Part shown: positions 41,913-51,109 of the stretch, piece by piece | Position numbering within the stretch: the first letter of the stretch is position 1 | Layout: each line of letters begins with the position of its first letter | Assembly: GCA_000023725.1 (NCBI GenBank) | Contig: CP001673.1 | Span: 2,614,342-2,678,341 of the forward strand | Source of the DNA: Flavobacteriaceae bacterium 3519-10 | GTDB taxonomy: Bacteria > Bacteroidota > Bacteroidia > Flavobacteriales > Weeksellaceae | Direction: 5' to 3' | DNA length: 64,000 nucleotides | Program-made: the position numbers and the translations under genes | The notes under the pieces: generated by a model | What the model was told of the DNA's origin: nothing | The model's input: the letters and a program-made list of their open reading frames with translations, nothing else | The model's database searches: none

Positions 41913-42680
41913 ATGAGATTTATTACGAAAAAAGAAAAGAAATTCTCTTTCATCGAAGCTGGAGAAGGGCATCCCCTGATTTTGCTTCATGGCCTTATGG
42001 GCGGTTTGAGCAATTTCGACAAAACGGTAAAATTCTTTTCCGAAAAAGGCTACAAGGTTTTTGTACCTGTACTTCCTGTATATGATTTGCCGGTGCTGCA
42101 TACCAATCTCACCACGATTGCAAAATATGTTGCGAAATTTATTGCTGAGAAATGCACAGAACCAGTGACGGTTGTGGGTAATTCGATGGGTGGCCATATC
42201 GGGCTTATCCTTACCCTTGCACGGCCCGAACTTGTTAAAAATTTGGTTTTAACAGGAAGTTCCGGACTTTATGAAAGAACTTTTGGCGACAGTTTCCCGC
42301 GGAAATCGGATAAAGATTACATCCGTAAAAAAACCGAGGAAGTGTTTTATGACCCGATTGTCGCTACCGATGAGTTGGTAGACGAAGTATTCTCGGTGGT
42401 GAACGACAGGATGAAAGGCATAAAAACCGTGATGCTTGCACGAAGCGCCATCAAACATAACATGCTGAACGACCTTCCAAAAATTGCGACACCCGTATGC
42501 CTAATATGGGGAAGGCAGGATAATGTAACCCCGCCTGAAGTTGCAGAGGACATGAACAAATCGCTCCCCAATTCGAGTCTATACTGGATTGAAGAATGCG
42601 GCCATGCTGCGATGATGGAAAAACCCGACGAGTTCAACAACATTTTATACAGTTGGCTCCAGAAGGTTCAGCAACAATAA
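41913..42680 (+). CDS. Alpha/beta hydrolase
   Basis: 255 residues from the ATG at 41913. An oxyanion motif LILLHGLMGGLSNF, the nucleophile elbow VGNSMGGH (serine about residue 92), an aspartate in GRQDNVTPP and the histidine in ECGHAAMMEKP form a complete catalytic triad. A cap domain lies between (about 120-185). The substrate is unknown; such enzymes include esterases, C-C hydrolases and lipases. A terminator separates it from engB. Confidence 0.88.
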   Translation: MRFITKKEKKFSFIEAGEGHPLILLHGLMGGLSNFDKTVKFFSEKGYKVFVPVLPVYDLPVLHTNLTTIAKYVAKFIAEKCTEPVTVVGNSMGGHIGLILTLARPELVKNLVLTGSSGLYERTFGDSFPRKSDKDYIRKKTEEVFYDPIVATDELVDEVFSVVNDRMKGIKTVMLARSAIKHNMLNDLPKIATPVCLIWGRQDNVTPPEVAEDMNKSLPNSSLYWIEECGHAAMMEKPDEFNNILYSWLQKVQQQ

Positions 42681-42682
42681 AT

Positions 42683-42705
42683 GGAAGTTTACGCTTCCTT
42701 TTTTT
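42683..42705 (+). terminator. Terminator after the hydrolase gene
   Basis: GGAAG (42683-42687) pairs with CTTCC (42694-42698), followed by a T run of seven or more. Confidence 0.7.
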
Positions 42706-42729
42706 ATTTATACTTTAAATTCATTAGAA

Positions 42730-43350
42730 ATGGTAATTAAAACAGCAGAGTTCGTAACAAGCAGCGCAAGATGGCAGGATTGCCCCGAACCTACAATGCC
42801 TGAATACGCATTTATCGGTCGGTCTAACGTCGGAAAATCTTCGCTGATCAATGCCATGCTGAACTTTAAAGACCTCGCGAAAACATCGCAGACACCCGGT
42901 AAAACACAGCTGATCAACCACTTTGTAATTAATGAGCAATGGTTTCTCACGGATCTTCCGGGGTACGGCTACGCGCGCGTCTCCAAAACGAAGCGCAAAG
43001 AATTTGAAAAACTCATCACCAATTATATTCTGAACCGCAAAAACCTTGTGAATCTTTTTGTTCTGGTTGATGCCCGGCATACGCCACAGAAAATTGACAT
43101 TGAATTTATTGAGTGGTGTGGCGAAAACAGCGTGCCCTTTTCAATAGTATTCACAAAAGCCGATAAGCTTAAACCAAACACAGTGATTTCCAACGTAGAA
43201 CACTACAAAACAGAGCTGCTGAAGACGTGGGAAGATCTGCCAGAAATCTTTGTGACCTCGGCCGAAAAGCGCGACGGGACTGATGAAGTGTTAAAACTCA
43301 TCTCCAAAACCAACACATTCCTCATCGAGAACAAGATTAATTTCGGCTAA
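42730..43350 (+). CDS. engB: Ribosome biogenesis GTPase EngB (YsxC/YihA)
   Basis: 206 residues. A small GTPase of the TRAFAC class needed for 50S assembly. G1 GRSNVGKSSLI, the G2 threonine in TPGKTQLINH, G3 DLPGYGYARVS, G4 FTKADK and G5 TSAEKRDG are all present. It converges with the SpmAB-like gene with a 7-base gap. Confidence 0.95.
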   Translation: MVIKTAEFVTSSARWQDCPEPTMPEYAFIGRSNVGKSSLINAMLNFKDLAKTSQTPGKTQLINHFVINEQWFLTDLPGYGYARVSKTKRKEFEKLITNYILNRKNLVNLFVLVDARHTPQKIDIEFIEWCGENSVPFSIVFTKADKLKPNTVISNVEHYKTELLKTWEDLPEIFVTSAEKRDGTDEVLKLISKTNTFLIENKINFG

Positions 43351-43357
43351 GAAAATA

Positions 43358-44761
43358 TTAGGCAAAGAAGATATACGCTAAAATCACTGATGTGATGATG
43401 CCTACCAAATCTGCCAAAAGCATAGCTGTCACTGTATACCGCGTGTTTTTAATGCCAACAGCGCCGAAATAAACTGCGATTACATAAAACGTTGTATCTG
43501 AACTTCCCTGCAGCACCGCCGCAAGCCGGCCCTGAAAGCTGTCTGCACCGAAAGTCTGCATTGTATCTACCATCATTCCGCGTGCGCCGGAACCTGACAG
43601 CGGTTTGATTAGAGCGGTGGGTAAACCGTCAACAAATCTAGTATCGAAACCGGCCACAGCTGCAACCCATTTCATCCCGTCAATCAGCACATCAAAAACG
43701 CCCGAAGTTCGGAGCAGTGAAATGGCAATCAGCATCCCAACGAGGTAAGGAATAATTTTCACGCAAGTCCAGAAACCTTCTTTTGCGCCATCGATAAATG
43801 CATCGAACACGTTAATTTTTTTGTAAAGCGCACCCAGAACAATTGCGAAGAAGATAAGCAGAATAATTCCGTTACTCAGCAGCATACTGAAACCTTCGAG
43901 TCCTTCCTTGGTTAAATTAACAAGGTAAACCACTAATAATCCGACAATTACAGAGATACCGCCAACGTATGCGATCACCACAGGTTGCAGCAGATTGATC
44001 TTCTGGTAAAGCGAAACGATGATCATAGCCGCCATTGTTGCTGCAAAAGTCGCGATCATACACGGTAAAAAAATGTCCGTTGGCGTCGCAGATCCCATCG
44101 AGGCACGGATTGCGATTATTGAAACCGGTATTAGCGTAAGTCCGCCAGCGTGCAGACACAGGAACATAATCTGCGAATTACTAGCCCGTTCTTTATCCGG
44201 ATTTAGCGTTTGCAAACTCTCCATGGCTTTTAATCCGAACGGTGTTGCAGCATTATCGAGCCCTAATAAATTGGCAGAAAAGTTCAGCAGCATGTGGCCG
44301 AATGATGGGTGGTTTTTTGGAATTTCAGGAAAAAGCCTTGAGAAAAAAGGCTGTATCATCCGTGAAAGCAAATTTATTCCGCCGGCTTTTTCAGCAATGC
44401 TCATAAAGCCCATGAAAAGCGTCATTATACCGATCAGGCCGATGCATATTTTCACTGCGGTCTCAGAAGTTCCGATGACGCCGTCGGTTTCCTGCACGCG
44501 GTACACATTTACAACAGAAGTTGCTGAATCTGCGCGGTAATGGATGCGGTTCTGTTCGAAATCCGGCTGTATAAGCAGCGCTTTCTGCGCTTCGGGGTCA
44601 AGCTGGTTTATGTTTTTGGAAGCAATCTGCACTGTATCTCCACTCTTGCCAACAACCATATCATTATAAATTGCCTTGTAATGATCTGATGCCAGGTATT
44701 TTATACTTGCGACAATGATGGCAACAATAATAAAGGCACTCCAGATTCTGCTTAAAACCAT
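43358..44761 (-). CDS. SpmA-SpmB fusion (nucleoside recognition domain) membrane protein
   Basis: 467 residues with about ten membrane segments. The N-terminal half resembles SpmA (GIMTLFMGFMSIAEKAGGI, NFSANLLGLDNAATPFGLKAM) and the C-terminal half SpmB (PLSGSGARGMMVDTMQTFG and LQGSSDTTFYVIAVYFG), separate proteins in Bacillus. In sporulating Bacillus they affect spore core dehydration; this lineage does not sporulate, so the role must differ, probably transport of a small molecule. An extra polar segment (about 30-100) lies outside the first membrane helix. Confidence 0.88.
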   Translation of the reverse strand: MVLSRIWSAFIIVAIIVASIKYLASDHYKAIYNDMVVGKSGDTVQIASKNINQLDPEAQKALLIQPDFEQNRIHYRADSATSVVNVYRVQETDGVIGTSETAVKICIGLIGIMTLFMGFMSIAEKAGGINLLSRMIQPFFSRLFPEIPKNHPSFGHMLLNFSANLLGLDNAATPFGLKAMESLQTLNPDKERASNSQIMFLCLHAGGLTLIPVSIIAIRASMGSATPTDIFLPCMIATFAATMAAMIIVSLYQKINLLQPVVIAYVGGISVIVGLLVVYLVNLTKEGLEGFSMLLSNGIILLIFFAIVLGALYKKINVFDAFIDGAKEGFWTCVKIIPYLVGMLIAISLLRTSGVFDVLIDGMKWVAAVAGFDTRFVDGLPTALIKPLSGSGARGMMVDTMQTFGADSFQGRLAAVLQGSSDTTFYVIAVYFGAVGIKNTRYTVTAMLLADLVGIITSVILAYIFFA

Positions 44762-44846
44762 TGATGAAAATTTTGATAAAAATAAATAAAAACTTCATCC
44801 TTATCCCGATTAGCAGAAACTATTTCGGGGAGCGGTTCAGTATAAT

Positions 44847-45887
44847 TCAGAAAAGCCTGAGTTGGTGCTCTTTGGTGCCGGTAAAATTTTCGGTGGAAAG
44901 CACCGGCATTTCGCGGTCCGCAAAGAATTTCCTTCTTCCTAATGCAAATGTGTTATGAATGAGTTCTGCGATATTTCCTTCACCTTTGTACCTTTCATAG
45001 AATCTCTTTTCGCCCAGATTTCCGCCACGCATAGATCGGATCAGGTTTAGAACTTTTTGTGCCCTGTCCGGGAAGCTGGCATTAATCCAGTTCACAAAAA
45101 CCGGCTCCACGGTATCGTTCAGCCGCACGATGACGTAACTGAAACTTCTTGCGCCCGCATCGGAGATTGTTTTTAAAATAGAAAGGCTTTCATCGCTGGT
45201 CAAGCCAGGAATGACGGGGGCGACCATGACACCCACCGGAATTTTGTTTTCGGTAAGAATTTCGATGGCTTTGATTTTATTATGAGCAGTTGAAGTCCGC
45301 GGCTCCATTTTACGCCGAACTTCTTCGTTAATCGTCGGAATACTGAATGAAACCGATACTAAATTCTGTTCAGCCAAGGCTTTTAGAACATCCAGATCCC
45401 TCAGTACCAGTGCATTTTTGGTAAGAATAGAAACTGGGTGACGGTACTCTAAACACAGCTGCAGCAATTTGCGCGTGATCTCAAATTTCTTTTCGGCGGG
45501 TTGGTAGCAGTCTGTATTTCCGGATAGCGATATGGTTTTGGGGACGTAGTTTCTTTTCTGAAAAAATTTCTCAAGTAATTCAGGTGCATTTTTCTTCACC
45601 ATGATTTTACGTTCGAAATCCGTTCCGGCAGAATAGCCCCAGTATTCGTGTGTCGGTCTCGCAAAGCAATAAGAGCAGCCATGTTCACAGCCTTGGTATG
45701 GATTCAGCGAATACTCCATCATCATATCCGGGCTTTTTACCGCATTAACAATGGTTTTGGGAAAAACTTCGGTGAAAGTTGTTTTGAAAAAGTCAGCATC
45801 TTCCGGCTCAGGCTCAAAAGTATAGCGGTCGAAACGGTTGATTTCGTTACGTTGCGCGCCCTGTCCTTTGATAAAATTCTGCTCCAT
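44847..45887 (-). CDS. PA0069/Rv2578c-family radical SAM protein
   Basis: 346 residues. The iron-sulphur motif is GCEHGCSYCFARPTHEYWG (cysteines of the CxxxCxxC type), followed by the SAM-binding beta barrel (ISLSGNTDCYQPAEKKF and VSILTKNALVLRDLD). The family resembles spore photoproduct lyase and is widespread but of unknown function. It is a single gene with no obvious promoter box. An 85-base gap to the SpmAB-like gene shows nothing else. Confidence 0.88.
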   Translation of the reverse strand: MEQNFIKGQGAQRNEINRFDRYTFEPEPEDADFFKTTFTEVFPKTIVNAVKSPDMMMEYSLNPYQGCEHGCSYCFARPTHEYWGYSAGTDFERKIMVKKNAPELLEKFFQKRNYVPKTISLSGNTDCYQPAEKKFEITRKLLQLCLEYRHPVSILTKNALVLRDLDVLKALAEQNLVSVSFSIPTINEEVRRKMEPRTSTAHNKIKAIEILTENKIPVGVMVAPVIPGLTSDESLSILKTISDAGARSFSYVIVRLNDTVEPVFVNWINASFPDRAQKVLNLIRSMRGGNLGEKRFYERYKGEGNIAELIHNTFALGRRKFFADREMPVLSTENFTGTKEHQLRLF

Positions 45888-45952
45888 ATTATGTTAACGT
45901 AAAAATAAGATTTTCAGTGTTAGAGAAAGACGGTTGGTTTGAATTTTTCAGC

Positions 45953-45983
45953 AAAAAAAACCTGCTTCGGAAAAAAGCAGGGT
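45953..45983 (-). terminator. Terminator of the small membrane protein gene
   Basis: AACC-TGCTT (45959-45967) pairs with AAGCAG-GGTT (45974-45983) with one bulge. The A run on its left makes a T run on the minus strand. Confidence 0.8.
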
Positions 45984-46001
45984 TATATAAAATGTAATTA
46001 A

Positions 46002-46193
46002 TCACAACATTGCGAGAATTTCTACGCCGTCGTGGTCGTCTCCATATCTGTTATCGTAGTTCCTGTGATGATCCGCGTAATATTCTTCATATGCAGTATG
46101 TTTTTTAGAGGTAAACCATTTAAGTCCGTAAAGGCCTAGGCCTACAATTACCCCCAAACTTCCCGCGAGTAAAATTCCTGTATCTCTTTTCAT
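46002..46193 (-). CDS. Small membrane protein, unknown function
   Basis: 63 residues. A glycine/leucine-rich membrane segment (about 7-27) follows a short basic start, then a basic patch (SKKHTAYEEYY) and an aspartate/histidine/arginine-rich tail. A terminator follows 19 bases after its stop and there is free space upstream, so it is probably a real gene. No family recognised; its form is like YtxH-type envelope stress proteins, but too short to claim. Confidence 0.6.
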   Translation of the reverse strand: MKRDTGILLAGSLGVIVGLGLYGLKWFTSKKHTAYEEYYADHHRNYDNRYGDDHDGVEILAML

Positions 46194-46301
46194 ATAGTTT
46201 TTTTAGAATCTTTACGAATTTAAGCAAATTGCATACCTTTTATTTGGTGTTTAATATTTGTTAATATCAGACAGGTCTTCGTTCGGGCCGTAAAAATTTA
46301 A

Positions 46302-46309
46302 TAAATTTG
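46302..46309 (+). promoter_or_regulatory. -7 box of the prolyl oligopeptidase gene
   Basis: TAAATTTG matches TAnnTTTG, 18 bases before the ATG at 46328. Confidence 0.55.
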
Positions 46310-46327
46310 AAGAAACAGATTAATTAA

Positions 46328-48442
46328 ATGAAAACTCACCTCATTATTTTAACAGGCGCGCTTTTCGCCGCATCCTGTTCTCCGCAGAAAATGACGCAAA
46401 ACCAACTCCTCTACCCTGAGACAAAAAAAATAGCGCACACCGATGAGTATTTCGGAACCCAGGTTCAGGATCCTTACCGCTGGCTTGAAGACGACCGTGC
46501 CGAAGACACCAAAGACTGGGTAAACCGCCAGGTCACCTTCACCAATAATTATTTATCCCAAATCCCTTTTCGCGAAGAGATAAGATCCCAGCTGAAGGAT
46601 ATCTGGAACTATGAAAAAATTGGTGCACCATTTAAAGAAGGAGACTTTACTTATTTTTATAAAAACAACGGTCTGCAGGCACAATCTGTTCTGTACCGCA
46701 CCGATAAAAACGGGAAAACCGAAGTTTTTCTGGATCCCAACAAATTCTCAGAAAAAGGCACCACCTCATTAGCAGGGATTTCATTTAATAAGAAGGGTAA
46801 CCTTGTCGCCTATTCTATTTCTGAAGGCGGAAGCGACTGGAACAAAATCATCATAATGAATGCCCTCACAAAGGAAATTATTGATGAAACCATTGCAGAC
46901 GTAAAATTTTCAGGTGCCTCATGGTCCGGTGATGATGGTTTTTATTACTCGAGTTACGACAAACCCAAAGGCAGCGAACTTTCTGCCCAAACCGATACAC
47001 ACAAGGTCTACTTCCACAAACTCGGAACAAAACAATCCGCAGACCGCCTCGTTATTGGCGGCGAAAACTTCAAACGCAGATACATGGGTGTTGACGTTTC
47101 AGATGATCAGCGCTTCGAAATACTTAACGCATCAGAAGCAACAAACGGCAATGAACTTTACATTAAAGATTTAAAGAACAAAACCGACTTTATCCCTGTT
47201 CAGAAAGGGTACACCTTCAACACTGATTTTGTGGACTCAAAAGGTGACATTATTTATGCACTTACCGATAAAGATGCGCCGAACAAGCGTCTTGTGAAGC
47301 TTAATATAAATAAACCGGATGTCTGGATTGACGTGATTCCGGAATCGGAAAATGTGCTGACGGTTTCCACAGGTGGCGGTTATATTTTTGCGAAATATAT
47401 GAAAGATGCCGTAACATCCGTGCGTCAGCTTGATTATGACGGAAAGCTGATCCGAACCATCGAACTTCCCGGAGTGGGTACAGCCTCCGGCTTCAGCGGT
47501 AAAGAGAACGAAAAAGAACTTTACTTTTCATACACCAACTATATCACGCCCGGAACGATTTATAAATTTAACGCAGATACCGGAAAATCTGAAATTTATC
47601 AGAAACCAAATGTAAAATTCAATCCTGAAAATTATGTTTCGGAGCAGGTCTTCTATACTTCAAAAGATGGCACGCGGATCCCGATGATGATTAATTACAA
47701 AAAAGGACTCAAGCTCGACGGTAAAAACCCGACAATTCTTTATTCGTACGGAGGTTTTAACATCAGCCTGCAGCCAGGATTTTCTGTCGTGAATGCAATA
47801 TGGATGGAAAACGGCGGTATTTACGCGGTTCCGAACATCCGCGGTGGTGGCGAATACGGCAAAAAATGGCATGATGCGGGCACAAAACTTCAGAAGAAAA
47901 ATGTGTTTGAAGATTTCATCGCCGCTGGCGAATATCTGCAGAACAAAGGATACACTTCAAAAGAATATATGGCGCTTTCAGGCCGTTCAAATGGCGGACT
48001 GCTGGTTGGCGCGGTGATGACGATGCGTCCCGATCTGGCTAAAGTCGCTTTCCCCGGAGTTGGCGTTCTGGATATGTTGCGTTACAATAAATTCACCGCG
48101 GGTGCTGGTTGGAGTTACGATTACGGAACCGCAGAAGATAACCGCGAAATGTTCGATTATTTAAAATCTTATTCACCTGTTCATAATGTGAAGAAAGGAG
48201 TTTGTTACCCTTCCACGATGATCATTACGAGTGATCACGATGACCGTGTTGTACCTGCGCATTCGTTTAAATTCGGTGCCGAACTTCAGGAAAAACAATC
48301 GTGCAGCAACCCCGCTCTCGTAAGAATTGAAGTTAACGCCGGCCACGGCGCTGGCCGAAGCACCGATCAGGTCATTGGCGAAAATGCAGATCTGCTGAGT
48401 TTTGCGTTGTATGAAATGGGCTTTAAAACCTTAAACAAATAA
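46328..48442 (+). CDS. Prolyl oligopeptidase (S9A), lipoprotein form
   Basis: 704 residues. It cleaves short peptides after proline. The N-terminus is a lipoprotein signal (lipobox AASC, cysteine 17) with no acidic export signal after it, so it should face the periplasm. The seven-bladed beta-propeller (about 80-430) precedes the alpha/beta hydrolase domain with nucleophile GRSNGG, the aspartate in SDHDDRVVP and the histidine in NAGHGAG. The homologous Elizabethkingia (formerly Flavobacterium) meningosepticum enzyme is a classic secreted prolyl endopeptidase. It is a single gene with promoter and terminator. Confidence 0.93.
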   Translation: MKTHLIILTGALFAASCSPQKMTQNQLLYPETKKIAHTDEYFGTQVQDPYRWLEDDRAEDTKDWVNRQVTFTNNYLSQIPFREEIRSQLKDIWNYEKIGAPFKEGDFTYFYKNNGLQAQSVLYRTDKNGKTEVFLDPNKFSEKGTTSLAGISFNKKGNLVAYSISEGGSDWNKIIIMNALTKEIIDETIADVKFSGASWSGDDGFYYSSYDKPKGSELSAQTDTHKVYFHKLGTKQSADRLVIGGENFKRRYMGVDVSDDQRFEILNASEATNGNELYIKDLKNKTDFIPVQKGYTFNTDFVDSKGDIIYALTDKDAPNKRLVKLNINKPDVWIDVIPESENVLTVSTGGGYIFAKYMKDAVTSVRQLDYDGKLIRTIELPGVGTASGFSGKENEKELYFSYTNYITPGTIYKFNADTGKSEIYQKPNVKFNPENYVSEQVFYTSKDGTRIPMMINYKKGLKLDGKNPTILYSYGGFNISLQPGFSVVNAIWMENGGIYAVPNIRGGGEYGKKWHDAGTKLQKKNVFEDFIAAGEYLQNKGYTSKEYMALSGRSNGGLLVGAVMTMRPDLAKVAFPGVGVLDMLRYNKFTAGAGWSYDYGTAEDNREMFDYLKSYSPVHNVKKGVCYPSTMIITSDHDDRVVPAHSFKFGAELQEKQSCSNPALVRIEVNAGHGAGRSTDQVIGENADLLSFALYEMGFKTLNK

Positions 48443-48461
48443 ATATTCACCCAAAATCTTG

Positions 48462-48490
48462 AAAGCTTCCTGAAATCGGGAAGCTTTTTT
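48462..48490 (+). terminator. Terminator after the prolyl oligopeptidase gene
   Basis: AAAGCTTCC (48462-48470) pairs with GGAAGCTTT (48479-48487), followed by T residues. Confidence 0.85.
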
Positions 48491-48581
48491 AATAAAAGAT
48501 CTAGTTCAACACAAAATTCGGAAGGTAAATTGCTGAAGAAAATTCTGGCATAAACAATTTCGAAAGCCCGATTCTAATCGT

Positions 48582-48589
48582 TATTTTTG
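48582..48589 (+). promoter_or_regulatory. -7 box of mutL
   Basis: TATTTTTG matches TAnnTTTG. Its TTG end is the apparent start at 48587; the true ATG lies 15 bases further on. Confidence 0.6.
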
Positions 48590-48604
48590 TGCCTCAATAA
48601 GTTA

Positions 48605-50365
48605 ATGTCGGATATAATTAAACTTTTACCAGATCATGTTGCTAACCAAATCGCCGCCGGCGAAGTGGTGCAGCGGCCTGCGTCAATCGTAAAAGAACTG
48701 ATGGAAAATGCCATCGATGCACACGCAACAAAAGTAGAACTCATCATCCGCGACGCCGGAAAGAACCTTATTCAAGTGGTGGATAACGGCAGTGGAATGA
48801 GCGATACCGACGCACGTCTTGCTTTTGAAAGGCACGCGACTTCAAAGATAAACTGCACCGAAGATATTTTCCGCATTTCTACAAAAGGTTTCCGGGGCGA
48901 AGCTTTGGCATCCATCGCTGCCGTAGCGCAGGTTGAACTTCGAACCAAAACAAAAGATGCCGTAACCGGCACAAATATTTATATCGAAGGTGGCGGATTT
49001 CAGTTTCAGGAACCCATACAAACCGCAGAAGGATCTAATTTCCTGGTGAAGAATCTGTTTTATAACGTGCCGGCGCGGAGGAAATTCCTTAAAAATAATA
49101 ATGTTGAATTCCGGCATATTATTGATGAGTTTCAGCGCGTTGCCTTAGCGCATGAAAATGTAGATTTTGAGCTTTTTCACAATGATGATATCATTTTCAG
49201 ACTCAGGAAATCGGGCCTGTTGCAAAGGATCGTAGAGGTTTTCGGGCGCAAGCTCCATCCGTTGCTGATTCCTATTAAAGAAGATCTCGGTTGGGTGAAA
49301 CTCAGTGGATTTGTAGCCAAACCCGAAGGCGCCAAGAAAGTTCGCGGCGAGCAGTTTTTCTTCGTGAACGGGCGCTACTTCAAAAGCCCTTACTTCAACA
49401 AAGCCGTACAGGAAGCTTTCGAAGGCCTTCTGTTGCCGGGTTATATCCCAACTTTTTTTCTTTTTCTGGAACTTGACCCCGAGAAAGTTGACGTTAACAT
49501 ACATCCGCAAAAAACGGAGGTGAAATTTGAGGATGAAAATCTGATCTTCGCGTTGGTACGTTCCACCATTAAAAAATCGTTAGGGATTTATAATGTAGCG
49601 CCAAGCCTCGACTTCGAAAAAGATGTGACGATGGACGCTTTCGTTCATCAGAAAAATGGCGGAAACGTGTACCACGCCCCGGACGTTACCGTCGACCGCG
49701 ACTACAATCCCTTCCTCGAAGAACGCGCTTCGGCAGGCGATCACGCGGCTATGACCGAAATTTATCAGCAATCGGCTTCTGCGAAACCATCAAAAATAAA
49801 CCTTTTCGAAGAGGAAGATTTTGATGAGGATCTGATGCGACTTCCTAACGGATACTGGCTTTTCAACCGAAACGGTAAGACTTTAATGCTTGATCTGGGC
49901 CGGATGCACCGCCTTATTGTTTCCGAGCGGAATGCGAAGAAAAAAAAGAACGTCGAGCAGCACACACTTCTTTTTTCGCTGGAGTATCATATGAATGAAA
50001 CGGAAAAGAATAAGTTCCGTTCCATTAAAAAATATTTACCCTCACTGGGTTTTGAAATGGTGATTGCCAATGACAACGTCTTGAGGATTGATGCGGTTCC
50101 GGAAGGCTTGAAGGAATCTCAGGTAATGAAGTTCATGGAGCAGCTGTTTGATATTCTGGAATACCGCACCGAAGATGAATTCCTGAATTTTTACAATAAC
50201 CAGTGGGTGAAGATCCAAAGCAGATCTCGCTTCGATTTTCTGTATAAAACAGATGCCGAACACCTGATCAAAGATTTCACGGCGCTGGGCTTTCCGGAAT
50301 ATCTGCCATCTGGTAAGCGGTGTTTTATCGAGCTTCCGCTCGAAGATTTAAAGAATAAATTTTAA
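48605..50365 (+). CDS. mutL: DNA mismatch repair protein MutL, degenerate endonuclease motifs
   Basis: 586 residues from the ATG at 48605. The N-terminal GHKL ATPase is intact: ELMENAIDA, DNGSGM, RHATSKI and GFRGEALASI, then the transducer domain. The C-terminal dimerisation domain keeps the fold, but the metal-binding endonuclease motif DQHAxHER is replaced by DLGRMHRLIVSER (from residue 430), losing the glutamine, first histidine and glutamate, and the C-terminal CPHGRP motif reads CFIELPL (from 573). A nicking activity is therefore doubtful. rhomboid follows 4 bases later. Confidence 0.93.
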   Translation: MSDIIKLLPDHVANQIAAGEVVQRPASIVKELMENAIDAHATKVELIIRDAGKNLIQVVDNGSGMSDTDARLAFERHATSKINCTEDIFRISTKGFRGEALASIAAVAQVELRTKTKDAVTGTNIYIEGGGFQFQEPIQTAEGSNFLVKNLFYNVPARRKFLKNNNVEFRHIIDEFQRVALAHENVDFELFHNDDIIFRLRKSGLLQRIVEVFGRKLHPLLIPIKEDLGWVKLSGFVAKPEGAKKVRGEQFFFVNGRYFKSPYFNKAVQEAFEGLLLPGYIPTFFLFLELDPEKVDVNIHPQKTEVKFEDENLIFALVRSTIKKSLGIYNVAPSLDFEKDVTMDAFVHQKNGGNVYHAPDVTVDRDYNPFLEERASAGDHAAMTEIYQQSASAKPSKINLFEEEDFDEDLMRLPNGYWLFNRNGKTLMLDLGRMHRLIVSERNAKKKKNVEQHTLLFSLEYHMNETEKNKFRSIKKYLPSLGFEMVIANDNVLRIDAVPEGLKESQVMKFMEQLFDILEYRTEDEFLNFYNNQWVKIQSRSRFDFLYKTDAEHLIKDFTALGFPEYLPSGKRCFIELPLEDLKNKF

Positions 50366-50369
50366 AATA

Positions 50370-51101
50370 ATGTTCAATAATATACCGCCGCTCACGCGCA
50401 ACCTAATTATCATCAATGTTATTGTGTTCATCCTGGTTTGGCTGATGCAAAACGATCAGATCACGATGTATCTGGCGGCGTTTTATCCTTTTTCACCCTT
50501 TTTCCATTCATGGCAAATCATCACGCACATGTTTATGCATGGCAGTTTTATGCATATTCTGTTTAATATGATGACGCTTTACAGTTTTGGTCCGGTGCTG
50601 GAGCAAGTCTTAGGTGAAAAAAAATATCTGCTGCTCTATTTTGTAAGCGGGCTCGGTGCATTTTTCCTATTTAACCTGTGGAATTTTGTTGAAATAGAAC
50701 AGATCAAAGCCAGCCTTCAATCTTTCGGCTTCGATCTGGACGGTTATCTGCGCGGTGCGCGCGTTATGTTCTCCGGAAATTCGGCGCAAATTGCGGAACA
50801 GCAGGGTTTGGTTGCAGCGATGCAGGATATCATCACAATTCCGATGGTTGGCGCTTCGGGTGCAATCTTTGGGGTTATCGCGGCTTTTGCAACGCTTTAT
50901 CCGGACGCTAAAATAATGCTGATGTTTATTCCGGTGCCGGTTAAAGTAAAATATCTGATGCCGGTCGTCATCATCGTGTCAATTTATTTGGGAGTCTCTG
51001 GAAATGTGGGTGGCATCGCGCATCTGGCACACGTTGGCGGCGCGCTGGTTGGATTCATTCTCGCTAGGATTTGGAGAAAACATCTTTACCGTTTTAATTA
51101 A
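50370..51101 (+). CDS. Rhomboid-family intramembrane serine protease
   Basis: 243 residues, six or seven membrane segments. The catalytic serine is in VGASGAIFG (about residue 171) and the histidine in HLAHVGGALVG (about 218); HGSFMHILFNMM with its WRxxTxxFxHxxxxHxxxN-like pattern is in the second helix. A longer-than-usual loop (about 105-165) separates helices. It cleaves membrane proteins; substrates are unknown. It starts 4 bases after mutL and lies 8 bases before the next gene, so mutL-rhomboid-EEP-lipoprotein look like one operon. Confidence 0.9.
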   Translation: MFNNIPPLTRNLIIINVIVFILVWLMQNDQITMYLAAFYPFSPFFHSWQIITHMFMHGSFMHILFNMMTLYSFGPVLEQVLGEKKYLLLYFVSGLGAFFLFNLWNFVEIEQIKASLQSFGFDLDGYLRGARVMFSGNSAQIAEQQGLVAAMQDIITIPMVGASGAIFGVIAAFATLYPDAKIMLMFIPVPVKVKYLMPVVIIVSIYLGVSGNVGGIAHLAHVGGALVGFILARIWRKHLYRFN

Positions 51102-51109
51102 TACCAACA

